A DNA stretch of 64,000 bases from assembly GCA_020740775.1 (NCBI GenBank), contig JAHEWK010000029.1, positions 62,001-126,000 on the forward strand. The letters are read 5' to 3'. Positions 20,827 to 30,931 of this stretch are shown piece by piece. Positions within the stretch are counted from its first letter, which is position 1. Every line of letters starts with the position of its first letter. Origin of the DNA: Ilyonectria destructans (taxonomy: Eukaryota; Ascomycota; Sordariomycetes; Hypocreales; Nectriaceae). A program made the position numbers and the translations under genes. The notes under the pieces were generated by a model that saw only the letters and a program-made list of their open reading frames with translations, ran no database searches and was not told the DNA's origin.

Positions 20827-22431
20827 TTGGATGAAATTGGATTGCGGATTGAATTGTGGGCAGCGCTAAAGACTAGTTCTTCACGTATCACCGACGCATT
20901 TGAATCCCGGTTGCGACTTGGAGACGTCTTAGCCACGACTGAGCATGAGTTTTGGCGGAAGAAAGGCCCGGTCGGCAAGCTCCATAATCTCGTGGTTGCG
21001 ATCCACAGGTCTGATGTACTCACCACGCTTCTCCGCAGTATCCAACGGCTGGAGTTCGATGCATCCGAGCATCCTCGTGTGAGATTTCGGAAGCCACTCA
21101 ACGTGGTTGTCGACAACGAAACGCGCTGGCTGTCGCAGCTGTATATGATCCGGCGGGCCTTGAGACTTCGACATTATCTCGAGACACTGGTCCTGAAGCA
21201 CAAGCAAGAATGGGAAAAGGGCAACTCATCGAAGCGGTCAAAGCGGCTCAAGGCAAGCGCAATCATGCCTGCCATATGCCGAGACGAGAATAAACTGAAT
21301 GACAAGGACTGGGCCGTCCTAGAGGCGTTTGGGAATATCCTGCAGAGCTTCGAGGACGCAGTCAAGGCGCTTGAAGGTGACGGGATTCAACGGAAGCGCA
21401 AGCAGGGACATTTCGAGTCCTATGGCAATGTGTGGGACGTGATCGTGGGATACGAATTCCTGCTCGCGGAATTGGAGAAAGCCAAAGCCATGGTCGATCA
21501 GTATCCTGAACCCGAGCATTTCAGGGTCAATATTAACCTTGGCTGGAAAAAGCTTGACGAGTACTACAACAAGCTGGATGAGGCTCCGATATATTACACC
21601 TCACTGGCCCGGCACCCGGCCTATCGATGGGGTTATTTCGACACCGTGTGATCGGGACGGCCGACGTGGGTTTCCAAGGCGAAAGACGTGGTACAGTCAG
21701 TTTGGGACAGAGAGTACAAGACTGTGACGGTACAAGGGCACGAACGAGGTCGAGTGCGACTTGGGTAAAATGATTGTTTACGAGGAGAGAAAGAGATTCC
21801 TAAGGAAAACTCTGACTTAAGCTATTTACACAATAAGTTAAATGAGACTATTCATAAAGTATGAAAGTCACGTGATCGTTCCCTCACAAAGACGTTGAAC
21901 ATCTCATTGGAGGATCATGACGAACCAGCCGCAAAGCGTCAGCGGACACAATACTATTCTCCATTTGAACGATATAAGGATGAAGCTCGGATACGTCCCT
22001 GTGAAGAAAGGGATCCTGACAAGGCAGAGGACGAGTATGCTAGGTGGCAACAGGACCTGTTACCTACGGATAGTGACATCCGTGATCCGCGTGAGTATTG
22101 GCATGCGCAGCGGTTCAAATACCCCAGGCTCTCGCGAATGGCCCAGGACTTCATGACGGTTCAGGCCATGAGCGCCGAGTGCGAGAGGTTATTCTCGGCG
22201 GCAGGTCGCATGGTGACGCCTCTCCGGAGTCGGCTGGAGGCAAGCACGATTGCTATTTGCCAGGTGCTGCGGTCATGGCTGCCAGCGGGTATCGTGGAGG
22301 AAGTTGATCCAATACTATTGAACAAGGCGGATGAAACAGTGACCGGGCAACTGGTGGAAGAGAATGCAGTAAGAGAATGGCTTCGGGTTTTACCAATGCA
22401 GATGCGGGAGGAAGAGGCAGGGTGGGAGTAG
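20827..22431 (+). pseudogene. hAT transposase, body and C-terminus, broken by a stop and a solo LTR
   Basis: The frame opens with SRITDAFESRLRL and runs through EFWRKKGPVGKLHNLVVAIHR and DNETRWLSQLYMIRRALRLR (core hAT motifs). It then continues through DEYYNKLDEAPIYYTSLARHP to an in-frame TGA at 21649. Coding sequence continues as QSVWDREYKT up to 21722, where a 166-bp LTR is inserted, and resumes after it as LNISLEDHDEPAAKRQR. The C-terminal dimerisation region is complete: EYWHAQRFKYPRLSRMAQDF, MSAECERLFSAAGR, ending at 22431. The N-terminal zinc finger and first catalytic part are missing upstream. Apart from the one stop and the LTR the frame is intact, so inactivation seems fairly recent. 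Confidence 0.9.
21723..21888 (+). mobile_element. Solo LTR, family C, copy 1 (166 bp), in the hAT gene
   Basis: It begins TGTGACGGTACAAGG and ends CGTTCCCTCACA, so it has TG...CA ends with TGTGA/TCACA inverted tips. It is flanked by the exact 5-bp duplication AAGAC (21718-21722 and 21889-21893). Removing it restores the hAT reading frame. A second copy sits in the LINE at 43691-43859. The duplication and size fit a Copia/Gypsy-type LTR left by LTR-LTR recombination. Confidence 0.92.
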
Positions 22432-22665
22432 AGTTGCGTTGAGTCGTTGGCCTCCAAGGTTGCGACTGAAGGACTACTACGGGGCATCGGGGAGGGGAGC
22501 TGGTCAACCGTCAACGCAACGCCAACCAACTCAATATAGGGCCAAGGTTGATCAACTCAACGGAGGAAAAGCTTATTAAGCAGTCAACTCACTCAATTGA
22601 AGGCTGAGGTTGAGTGGGTTGCGTTGATCGCCACCTTGAATACTTGAGTGGGATTATCGCGGTTT

Positions 22666-23973
22666 CTAGCCAACGACAGTGCCATCCCACCAGCCCTCCA
22701 GCTTCAGACGCACCAAGCTAGCCAGATGAGTCGAGCCGTCGGTCTGTACAGCCCCATCGTCCATGTCGCGAAGTATGCGGTCGATATAATCCCCAGCAGC
22801 ACTGAGATGTAAAATATGACAAACTGCGCGATGAATGGCAAGGAGACGGTCGGACGGAGGTTCGATTGTCCGCTCAGAGGTAAGGTAGAGCTGGCGGATC
22901 ACAGGGAGAATGGGGTTTTTGAACAACTGCTGGAGTGTTGAGTCGATCCGATAAGTATGAGGTTCGTCCAGGGGTTCGGGCATTGGCTCGAAAAAAACTT
23001 CAAATCTGCCAAAGTCTTGATGGAGGTCGTTGCTCAAGGTGAGAGCATTTAGAGGGCGATCAATTTCTGGCCCCTCGATTAGATGCCTGACACCACTGTC
23101 GAACATGTCAAGTATCATCAGTGCCGTATCTTTGGACCTATTCTGGGTGGTTTGTTAGCTTGAGCCTTGATGTATCAAGGCGACTTACTAGGTCTTCGTT
23201 TGCTGTCCTAACCATTAATGAGTGAGGAAGTATATGCGCAACTTCTAGTTCCACAAATGATCCGCGTTCCTGATCCTTCAGAAGATGCCCGTCATCATCC
23301 GAGGCGTCGTCATATCCTTTTTCAGCGACTCGGCGCCTGGCTTCCTTCTTATCAAATTTGCGGGAGATTACGCAACGATGTCGATCGCGAATGAGGCAGG
23401 CGCGCCGGAGCGAGGCTAGTCGTTCCACAGATTCCAAAGCAGAGAATCTGCTTGGAGGCTGGGAAGAATGCGCCGGCGAGGGTTGCGGCGTCCTGCTGGC
23501 AGAAGCCTTGACTGGACTATCATTAGCGTTCATTTTCAGACCTGTGGCGGTGACCACCTACGTGGGAGAAAGAAGTTGTTCACTAAGAAATCGGCAAAGG
23601 AGTTCATGTTTGAACCAACCTCCTTTACTACCGTCGCATCGTCGAAATCGATTGAGGCGTCCATCAGGATATTTACCGATGTGAAGAATTCTTGCAGGAC
23701 CAGCCACCGAGAGTCTTCCGAACGAGCATGCTCATATATCAGGCGAACAAGCCTGGGACGGTTATATGGCTTCTCTACCGTCACGCGCTCGAAGTGATTG
23801 ACGATGCTATAGAAAACAGCTTGGGCCCTGTCGCGTTCATGGGGACTCCCTCCACAGGCGGACGGGTCAATAACTCCTTCGAGTGAGGTCCGATGGCGGC
23901 GGTGAGGTGTAGAAGGTCCATCGACTCCTTGAAGTGAGCTGCGGTCGTGAAGGTAAGGCTTGGAAGGGTCCAT
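22666..23973 (-). CDS. HNH_2-type fungal protein, 406 aa
   Basis: Three exons on the minus strand: 23558-23973, 23189-23516, 22666-23142. Introns of 41 and 46 bp keep frame. Exon 1 is helical (RAQAVFYSIVNHFERV, RWLVLQEFFTSVNIL). Exon 2 carries the HNH-like core: ACLIRDRHRCVISRKFD, an acidic insert, then ELEVAHILPHSL. Exon 3 gives NALTLSNDLHQDFGRFEVFFEP, the H-N-H closing part seen in PF13391 (HNH_2) proteins of fungi. Many fungal genomes carry large families of these; their role is unknown, though the HNH fold is a metal-dependent nuclease fold. The start at 23973 is chosen because the extra residues upstream (open to 24072) look non-conserved. Transposon repeats begin about 140 bp upstream. 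Confidence 0.82.
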
Positions 23974-24115
23974 TTTGGACGGCCTTGATTGCTGGTCTGA
24001 AGTTGAAAGGATGAAGAAATGCGCCAAAATGGGATAATGGCCCGTGAATCGATCTACCGCCGGCTGAGTCATAGCCTTTGCCTCAGGGACTCGGACCCAC
24101 TGGGCGCGCTTAACA

Positions 24116-24162
24116 GCGCGACGCCTTCCCTAAAGGGGTAATGGCTCCCAGAGGGCCTGAGA
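24116..24162 (+). repeat. 47-bp dispersed repeat, copy 2
   Basis: Near-identical to 10147-10193 (AGCGCGACGCCTTCCCTAAA... to GAGGGCCTGAG). It lies just upstream of the HNH_2 gene and 120 bp before a solo LTR. Confidence 0.6.
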
Positions 24163-24282
24163 GATTTTTGACACGATTTGGTGGGCCATCCCCCAACTTC
24201 GTACGGAGGGCTCTTTCAAAAGGGGCGTGATTAAAAAGTAACCCTCCCTCGCGTATTTTGCAACCCATTTTGTGGCTGAACT

Positions 24283-24514
24283 TGTTGAATTGGTGGCATG
24301 TTGGAACACCAGGGCTCCAGGGAGTCACATGAGAAACAGGAGATTGTCAGGCGATTCGGAAGGGGCTCGCCGAGCCTTCGGCCGGCTGGCCCGTATTAGG
24401 AAGAAAAGGAAAGCAAGACCTCCCTGATAAAAAACGGGGGGGGGCTACAGTGAACAGATACACAATACACACACATGTTCAAGGTCATCATTTGGTCATA
24501 CCAGCAATTCGACA
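24283..24514 (+). mobile_element. Solo LTR, family B, copy 1 (232 bp)
   Basis: It starts TGTTGAATTGGTGGCATG and ends CCAGCAATTCGACA, so the tips form an imperfect inverted repeat TGTTGAATTG / CAATTCGACA. A nearly identical copy lies in the same orientation at 34167-34396. Flanks (GAACT and CAAAC) show no target duplication. The 9.65 kb between the copies holds host genes, not retrotransposon genes, so they are separate solo LTRs. Confidence 0.8.
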
Positions 24515-24811
24515 CAAACTATACCCAATTGAATTAATCGTGAGCTAAGACTTTCATTACATCAGCGACCAACTTATCTAACATCAATTGATTGAATATT
24601 CCAAACTACAATTACTTATTCCACAGATAAGAGAAAAATATAGGACTATACTTATTGAGTTGCGTTTCTCTTATTCTATTATATTTGTCGTTTTCGTTCT
24701 GTTTCAAACAACTTTTGTCCCCCGAACTCACGTGGTACCCTTACCCCCATATCCATACTTAAAAATCTGGTACCCCAAAGCTTAGCAGCATCAAAAGTTC
24801 AAGCCGACCGG
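24515..24811. other. AT-rich intergenic DNA
   Basis: AT-rich sequence with no coding frame I can support; it probably includes the 3' untranslated end of the bZIP gene. Confidence 0.5.
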
Positions 24812-25798
24812 TCAGACAAGCTGGCCTTGGCCCGGAAACGCGCCTTGCTGAATACCGCTGATGTAGCGTTGGGCCTCCACGGCAATGTAGTTCTGGATCA
24901 ACACGCACTTGCATTTGGCGTGTTGTAGAAGCAGGATCTTGAAGTAGTGGCCCTCCTGGACAAGTTTGGCCCTGTTGCTCGTCAAAACCCTATTATCCCC
25001 CTCCAGTCTTTGCACTTCAGCCTGCAGCGACAATGCGCCCTCCCTCTTCTTGATTCGAAACTCGTTAGATGCAATTCGATTTCGCAGTTGAATCCGCTGG
25101 AATTGCTCGTCATCGTGATTTGGGGACAGCCCAGGAGCACCCCTGTTCTTCCCTTCGTTCTTGTCATTCTGGTCGCTTGTCTTGTTGTCATCGTGCTCGT
25201 TGCTGCCATTGCTGCCCACGCCATTGTTGTCGTGGTGGCTCTCGGGCTGTTCCGAGTCACGTCGCGGGCGTCGACTGGCTTCGCAATTTGGAACAGAGTC
25301 TATTTTCGTGAATTGGGGGGGCGAATGTTGGTCAGAATGCGGGTTGCGTCTTCGATACCCTGTTTCGGTCGGCGTGGCTCGAGGCCAGCCGCTCGAGGCC
25401 GGGGAGCCCGTCGGCGGTGACAATGGCTCAGGAGCAGGGAGTACAATGGGGTTCACCCAGGTAGAATAGTCAAGCGGGTTGGCATTGTAATCGTACTCGT
25501 TTACGTACGACACAGGCACAGCGTTGGGCTGTCCGGGTGGGACGTCCTGCGGAGCTGGGAAGGCAACGGCACCGACAAGACCAGGCTGATCGGCCAGGCA
25601 CCACGGGCTCCACGGACGACAAGGGAGACCAGGAGAAGCTTCGGAGGCGCCAGGAGTCGGCTCGCATAGCAAGGCAGTGTTCTCATCGAAGCATAGATTA
25701 TCCATGTTCGCCGAGGCGAACTGTGCCGGCATGGACGCTTCAGCATCAGCTCCACTCCCGTCGGAGATGGAGGCGAAGTGAGAAAACTTAGAGGACAT
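24812..25798 (-). CDS. bZIP transcription factor, 328 aa
   Basis: A single open frame starting MSSKFSHFASISDGSGAD. The first 200 residues are Pro/Ser/Asp/Asn-rich and disordered, with DYSTWVNPIVLPAPEPLSPP in the middle and an Asn/Asp-rich tract before the DNA-binding part. The basic region RIQLRNRIASNEFRIKKRE has the N-x7-R bZIP signature. It leads into a heptad leucine/valine series: LSLQAEVQRLEGDNRVL. A C-terminal helix with CKCV and YIAVEAQRYISG follows. It belongs to the fungal ATF/CREB-like bZIP group by its basic region and should bind DNA as a dimer in the nucleus. The target genes cannot be inferred. About 1.6 kb of non-coding DNA lies upstream. Confidence 0.88.
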   Translation of the reverse strand: MSSKFSHFASISDGSGADAEASMPAQFASANMDNLCFDENTALLCEPTPGASEASPGLPCRPWSPWCLADQPGLVGAVAFPAPQDVPPGQPNAVPVSYVNEYDYNANPLDYSTWVNPIVLPAPEPLSPPTGSPASSGWPRATPTETGYRRRNPHSDQHSPPQFTKIDSVPNCEASRRPRRDSEQPESHHDNNGVGSNGSNEHDDNKTSDQNDKNEGKNRGAPGLSPNHDDEQFQRIQLRNRIASNEFRIKKREGALSLQAEVQRLEGDNRVLTSNRAKLVQEGHYFKILLLQHAKCKCVLIQNYIAVEAQRYISGIQQGAFPGQGQLV

Positions 25799-27381
25799 TA
25801 TCTTGGATCCTGCAAAGAAGCGGTTCTTGATCTCGAGTGTTGATCTCGAGTGATTAGGGTTGGTTGGTTCTGTAGACTTTGTTGAGATTCTGTAGAGATT
25901 ATATGGAGTTTCTATAGAGCTTCTGGAGAAGGTCTATAAAGATCCTGTAGAGGTTCAGTGGTTGTCAGGCGTTGATGTGTCGGTAGCGTGTGATGTTTGG
26001 GGATCTTGTCGATGTAAGGTCAAGTAAAGGGAATAAGTGTGATGGGAAGTGAAGCGCGAGGAGCAAGTGATGATAGCTCTGGCTTTGGGGTGGGAGAAGG
26101 GCAGAGGTAAACACTCTATTTCCAAGGGGGATGAAACGACCCGCCCAGAGGGCAGAGGGGTGCGAATGAGGACATTGTCAGGACGCAGCAGCAAACAGCA
26201 CACAGACAAGCATAACGCAGGCAAGCATGGCGTATGCGAGCAGCACGCAGAGGCGTCTTGCTTTGAGGTGTTTTGGGTCGGACAGTCGAATGCTGGATGC
26301 TGGATGATAGAAGTGGAGAGGGTTTTGGCTGGCAGGGCTCGGTGGAAAAACTTGACGACGCTGATTGGGCACTTGAGAGAAACCTGCGCCTGTGATTGGC
26401 GGAAGGCTTCCGTCCTCTCTTTGCTGGGCGGCTGGCGGCTGGCGGCTGGCGGGCAGTTGGACGGTGACAGACGAGGCGCCAGCGGCCACGGACCAAGATC
26501 CGACGTCCGACGCCAGGGAGAAAAGGGGGGTGACGACTTGCAGCATCTCAGCCATCACTGCACTGTACCTACTACGTACCTTGCATTACTCCGTAGTCTA
26601 CCTATGTAGGTAAGTACTGGTACAGATTAAGTTAGTGCCTGATCCATCTAGGTTGGCATGTCGCTGATAACAAGTCACGCAATGTTTCCCCTCATCATGG
26701 GTGGGTGTTGAAGGACATCCTTGCATGCGGTTCCTTTATTACTCCAGTATGAGTCTCTACTGTAAATATGCCATGATTGTAAGTAGGCGAGATATGTATG
26801 GAAGATGGCGGTGTGATCGATGGAAAACGTCATGACCACTGAGGCGATGATTGCGGGTAAAAGCTGCAATAACATCGAATGTTTGATGGAAATGCAGTAC
26901 GCGGTCAAACGTAGAGGCTTTTCGCCTGCCTACGGCTTTGCCTACTGTTTGGGAAGACATTGAAATTGAATGTGACAGAATGTGGTATTTGGCGTCGGCG
27001 TTTGGAATGGGTTAGGGAGCTGTTACTCTAACAGACTACTGGTATTAAATGCTCGACACTCCATGTACCTCGGCCTTGGCGAGGGCTATGTGGGGCCCGA
27101 TACGGAAGTGTAGGCTTACGACAGTCAAAAGGCTAGTTGGGTGGCCAGCTCGCTTATCCGGCCAGCTCCGCTTATGAAGGTCGTGAGACTAAATCTGTGA
27201 ATCGAAATTTTGCTGATCATCGAGGAATGAAATGTCACCAAAGTGTTCCCACCCACCTAGCATGCATGAGTGGCGCTATGATCCGTTCTGGCCGATTGGT
27301 GCTAATAATGTCAACGCCACTCCCAATCTCCGGACATAAAACTAGCGTTACAGTGACCGACAATTAGTCCCTCCAAGCTGC
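25799..27381. other. Upstream region of the bZIP gene and intergenic DNA
   Basis: No supported gene. Bases 25860-25965 contain a run of related 10-14 base units built on TCTGTAGAG / TCTATAGAG. Bases 26400-26460 are GC-rich with GGCGGCTGGCGGCTGGCGG. Bases 26560-26620 hold TACCTACTACGTACC and CTACCTATGTAGG, short self-complementary motifs. Open frames on both strands here are mutual shadows. Confidence 0.5.
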
Positions 27382-27389
27382 ATATGTAG

Positions 27390-27810
27390 TAGGGATGCGT
27401 TTTTGACGTCATAAACCCCAAGTTACCAATTGACGTCATAAACCCCAACTGACGGGTAATTTACCGTCATAAACCTCCTTCCTAACTGGGTTTAGTGAGT
27501 ATCCCAAAAGGGGTTGGAGCGGGGGAAGACCATGAGTTGTTGCGACCCCTGAGGAGGCTTCATCACCCCCCGATGCTTTGCTGTTGAGATTTCTTCACCG
27601 ACAACAACTATTTATGGTCATTACTGAGTCAATATGACCAATCAGGGAGGCCGTCCTAAACTTCATGGCATTGACGAATATTTCCGTAGTCACCAAATAG
27701 TGCTTGGAAGCACGTGATAAATGACGGTCATAAACCTCGGGTTTATGACAGTCATTTACCTAGGGGTTTTGGTAATTTACCTCCTGGTAATTTACCTCGA
27801 TGCATCCCTA
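27390..27810. mobile_element. 421-bp hAT-type MITE with 8-bp target duplication
   Basis: Tips are TAGGGATGC at the left and GCATCCCTA at the right, a 9-bp inverted repeat very like the Ac/hAT terminus. The element is bordered by the exact 8-bp direct repeat ATATGTAG (27382-27389 and 27811-27818), the length expected of hAT insertion. Inside, near both ends, are repeated motifs GTCATAAACC(CC) and GGTAATTTACC, typical hAT sub-terminal repeats. There is no coding capacity. Confidence 0.93.
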
Positions 27811-27818
27811 ATATGTAG

Positions 27819-28209
27819 TGTTCAGAGGGCGGAATGGACCGGTCTAGAACGACAGCCCCTCTGAAAGCTAGGTAACTATAAAAAAACGAGTTATTAATCG
27901 ATGATGCGATGATTTGATTTGTTAGTATCTCATATTAAATGGTTAGCTACCACTCCTAAAGGGGCTATCCAATCTTTGAAGACGGGTGTGGTCTGTTACC
28001 TCCTACCAAATCCCAGCCAGATGCATTACAACACTGGTGTGAGGAACTTTATGGCTAGCGTAAGATGACAACATAACCTAGGGCCGGATGTCGACTAAAA
28101 AGATCACCGATTCTTTGCCCTTTATATAAACAGTAGCTTGGAATGAATCATGAGCTGTGAAAGCGCTCCTTCCAGCAGACCTCACCCTTGATATACCCGA
28201 CATAGCGCA
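27819..28209. other. Upstream region of the gene at 28210
   Basis: No gene seen. A TATATAAA element occurs at about 28122-28129, some 85 bp before the ATG at 28210, and is a plausible TATA box. Confidence 0.4.
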
Positions 28210-29088
28210 ATGCTTCACTCTCACACGAAGCCCCTGTTTCAAATACATCCCCCATTAGATGCAGCGGAGTACCGAGATATTCTTATGGGCAGTGTCGTCA
28301 AATATCCAGATATGCCCACAGAGACATACGTGTCCTACAAAATCGAAAAATTGCCAAAGAACATCATATTAAAACTGAACCCTCCCACTCAGGTCCGGAA
28401 CATCCAGTTTTGGACGCATAGAACCAAAGAGACTAAGGTTCCATCCTCGGTCAACGAAGTCCTTGAGAGGTTCCACGAGAGTTCGAATGCAACAATGGCA
28501 ACTGCAGCGCTGCTATGGCATATGGATTTACCAGGCGAGAAGTTCAAGGAGCTGCTAAAAAACACAGCCTATTTGGAGCAGCTGTTCGACCTGCTGAGGA
28601 ATAGTAAGAATCATGAAGGGTATTTCATTACGGATATCGTCACGCTGGTAAACTATGAGGTTGCCATAGAGTCTCGAAACTCGCAAACCAATAGTGTAAC
28701 AGAGCAGTTGGGGGTAGAGGTTGGTGCTAGCATTCAGCATCGAGTTTCCAGTCAGTACTGGTACCCTGGATGCTATGAGGGGGAAATGATTGTATTTCTT
28801 GGATATCATCGCGTAAAGCTCAAGAAGATGGACGGCGCTATGGCAACGCTTGGGAGGTTGTTTCTAGGTCAAAATCATGGTCTCAAATTGCGGTATGGGT
28901 TCGAATTCTGGCCACAAACAATTGAGGGTCCTATCGAGAGAGGTATGGAAATATCCTTGGGCGATACAAGCGGGAGAAACAAAATTGTCAAGGAACAACG
29001 GGTGCCACTACCAGATGGTCACGCCGAAATTGTCAGGGAGCTGGGGTTTGATGTTGAGATTGTCGGATGTGTTATCGGGAAGAATTAG
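28210..29088 (+). CDS. 292-aa protein, candidate fungal gasdermin-like pore former
   Basis: A single uninterrupted frame, MLHSHTKPLFQIHPP to CVIGKN, with no signal peptide or strong membrane helix. The mid-section GYFITDIVTLVNYEVAIESR aligns by pattern with the gasdermin N-domain strand written VVTEVLQTQ.EVEV in mammals (hydrophobic, T, acidic, hydrophobic, then alternating V). After that, QYWYPGCYEGEMIVFLGYHRVKL resembles the following gasdermin strand pair. Length (about 290) equals fungal gasdermins such as HET-Q1 and RCD-1, which carry a short C-terminal peptide removed by a protease. Here residues about 245-292 could be that peptide. This call is a pattern match only; I do not recognise the family with certainty. 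No homologue is adjacent, but a subtilisin gene lies 9 kb to the left. Confidence 0.45.
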   Translation: MLHSHTKPLFQIHPPLDAAEYRDILMGSVVKYPDMPTETYVSYKIEKLPKNIILKLNPPTQVRNIQFWTHRTKETKVPSSVNEVLERFHESSNATMATAALLWHMDLPGEKFKELLKNTAYLEQLFDLLRNSKNHEGYFITDIVTLVNYEVAIESRNSQTNSVTEQLGVEVGASIQHRVSSQYWYPGCYEGEMIVFLGYHRVKLKKMDGAMATLGRLFLGQNHGLKLRYGFEFWPQTIEGPIERGMEISLGDTSGRNKIVKEQRVPLPDGHAEIVRELGFDVEIVGCVIGKN

Positions 29089-30085
29089 AATCTGTCACAT
29101 TTCTAGATCTGTCTAGCTACAAGAGCATAGAAAACAGCCTTCGGCTAGGGAATGTAATAGTTACGGATCCGCAGCTTTAAGGAAAGTCAATTGCTGCGAA
29201 CTCGAGCTAAAGCTATCCATATCTCCACATCCCTATTACATTTCGTTTTTAAGGTAAAAAAAAAGCCTTGCTGCCTCCTCATTCTCTACTATCCTTGTTA
29301 CATGTCCTTTCACCTAAAAGGCCTCCTTAGTAGTAGAAGCCCTAACTGCATTGTCAAGTCAAAAGGTTAAAATCTTACAGCTGCCCCTCTTATTGGCTGC
29401 TTTCCATGTCCAACGTTTCTTTTTCCTCAATTTAAAAGTCTGCACCTGTAACACCACTCGATGCATTCCGCATGCCGAGTAGTCAATTTGCCTGGCAAGA
29501 TAATGAGCGCGCTAAAACGCGTAAAAGGCGAGTTTGCAGAATTTATTGTCTGCACATCTGTAACTCATAGCTTTATCACTATCATTTCTATCATTGTTGT
29601 TGAAACGACCTTGGCGGACGAGGAAGAAACCACACCCAATGGAAAATGAAGACGCAAAGGCAGAATGTGGACGGCGTATGGGCTTGTACCATTTGTTTAC
29701 CAATTCGCCCACGCCAATTGTTACTGTAGCAGATTAAACATTCACTTGATGCCCGATTGAGGGCTTGTGATTAAATTTTAATCGGCACGATGCGATAAAC
29801 CAAACCGGCAACGCGATCAGTCTCCCAGGGCTGTGCAGCACGATAAGGTAATGGGAGAATTGGACCCCATTGATCCCCAATTCATTCATCTTATTAGGAA
29901 AGTCACTTTCCTGCCCGTTCCTTGCCAAACCGACGTACCTTGATGCTTTCATACCATCATATCTCCTATCAACTCAAACAATCTAGTATGTCCTTATTCT
30001 ATGTACCTGGAAACTTCAAAGACTCGATTCAAAAATACCCTCCCTTCAAACAATCATATATCCCTTAAATCCTGCCCTTAGCCTT
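29089..30085. other. Intergenic region
   Basis: No supported gene. It contains an A-run at about 29253-29265 and pyrimidine-rich DNA. A short frame at 29461-29649 has one hydrophobic stretch (FITIISIIVVETTLA) but no other sign of being real. Confidence 0.45.
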
Positions 30086-30931
30086 ATGGTCCTCAGTAAA
30101 ATCGCCTACGCTACTATATATACCCTCAGTATTACCTATAATACTACAAACTTCTTTACCTCATTCGATTTCTTTAACGAGGAGGACCCAGCCAATAGCT
30201 TCGTTGAGTATGTTGACTTTGAGACTGCTGTTAGCGAAGGTCTCCCTGGTGACCGTAATGGCGCCATCTATATGGGTGTTGATACCACTACAGTCAGCCA
30301 TGCGAGTGGCCGCAAATCAGTCCGTGTAACTTCTTAAACGTCTTTCACCCACGGCCTCTTTATTGCCGATATCATCTATATGCCCGGTAGCATCTGTGGA
30401 CTCTGGCCTGCTATGTGGCTCTTCGGACCCAACTGGCCCGTCTCTAGAGAGATTCATATTATTGAGGGTGTTAATACTCAAGTTCACAATACTATCACTC
30501 TTCACACCGGTTTCGGCTGCTATATTACAAACGAAGGGACTCTGGAAAGTACCACTTTATTAGAGTCTAACTGTAACGCTAATAATACTCACACCGGCTG
30601 CAGCCAAAGCACTGCCAATTATCAGAATTATAGTAATAGCTTCAATGCTAATGGTGGCGGCGTATATGCTATAGAGTGGACCTCAGATTATATTTCTATC
30701 TGGTTTTTCGCCCGCAATCAGATCCCTGACAACATCAAGACCGAATTCCTTGACCCGTCTGCGTGGGGCTTGCCTACTGCGCGCTTCACCGGCGGTTCTG
30801 GCTGTAACACAGATACCTATTTTATGAGCAACAGCCTAGTTTTCGACACCACCTTCTGTAGAGACCAATGTGGCGACACGGCATCCATTCCTTCCTGGAG
30901 CTCCTTCGACATAGACTGCCAGCATCCCTAG
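30086..30931 (+). pseudogene. GH16 beta-glucanase, broken
   Basis: Reads as a secreted endo-1,3(4)-beta-glucanase: TLSITYNTTNFFTSFDFF, YVDFETAVSEGLPGDRNGA, SGRKSVRVTS, then an in-frame TAA (30335-30337). It continues THGLFIADIIYMPGSICG, LWPAMWLFGPNWP and REIHIIEGVNTQ. The GH16 catalytic motif ExDxxE is here E-I-H-I-I-E, so the central Asp is lost. The rest (TLHTGFGCYITNEGTL, GGGVYAIEWTSDYISIWFF, FMSNSLVFDTTFC) is family-like until about residue 280. The usual C-terminus then ends abruptly and another gene's sequence begins. Stop, lost catalytic residue and missing end all mark it as dead. AT-rich third positions suggest RIP. Confidence 0.88.

Noticed and set aside
24947..25469. Plus-strand frames of up to 157 aa with hydrophobic runs opposite the bZIP gene
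   Set aside because: They are antisense shadows of Asp/Asn/Glu codons in the bZIP gene, which read as Val/Leu-rich on the other strand.
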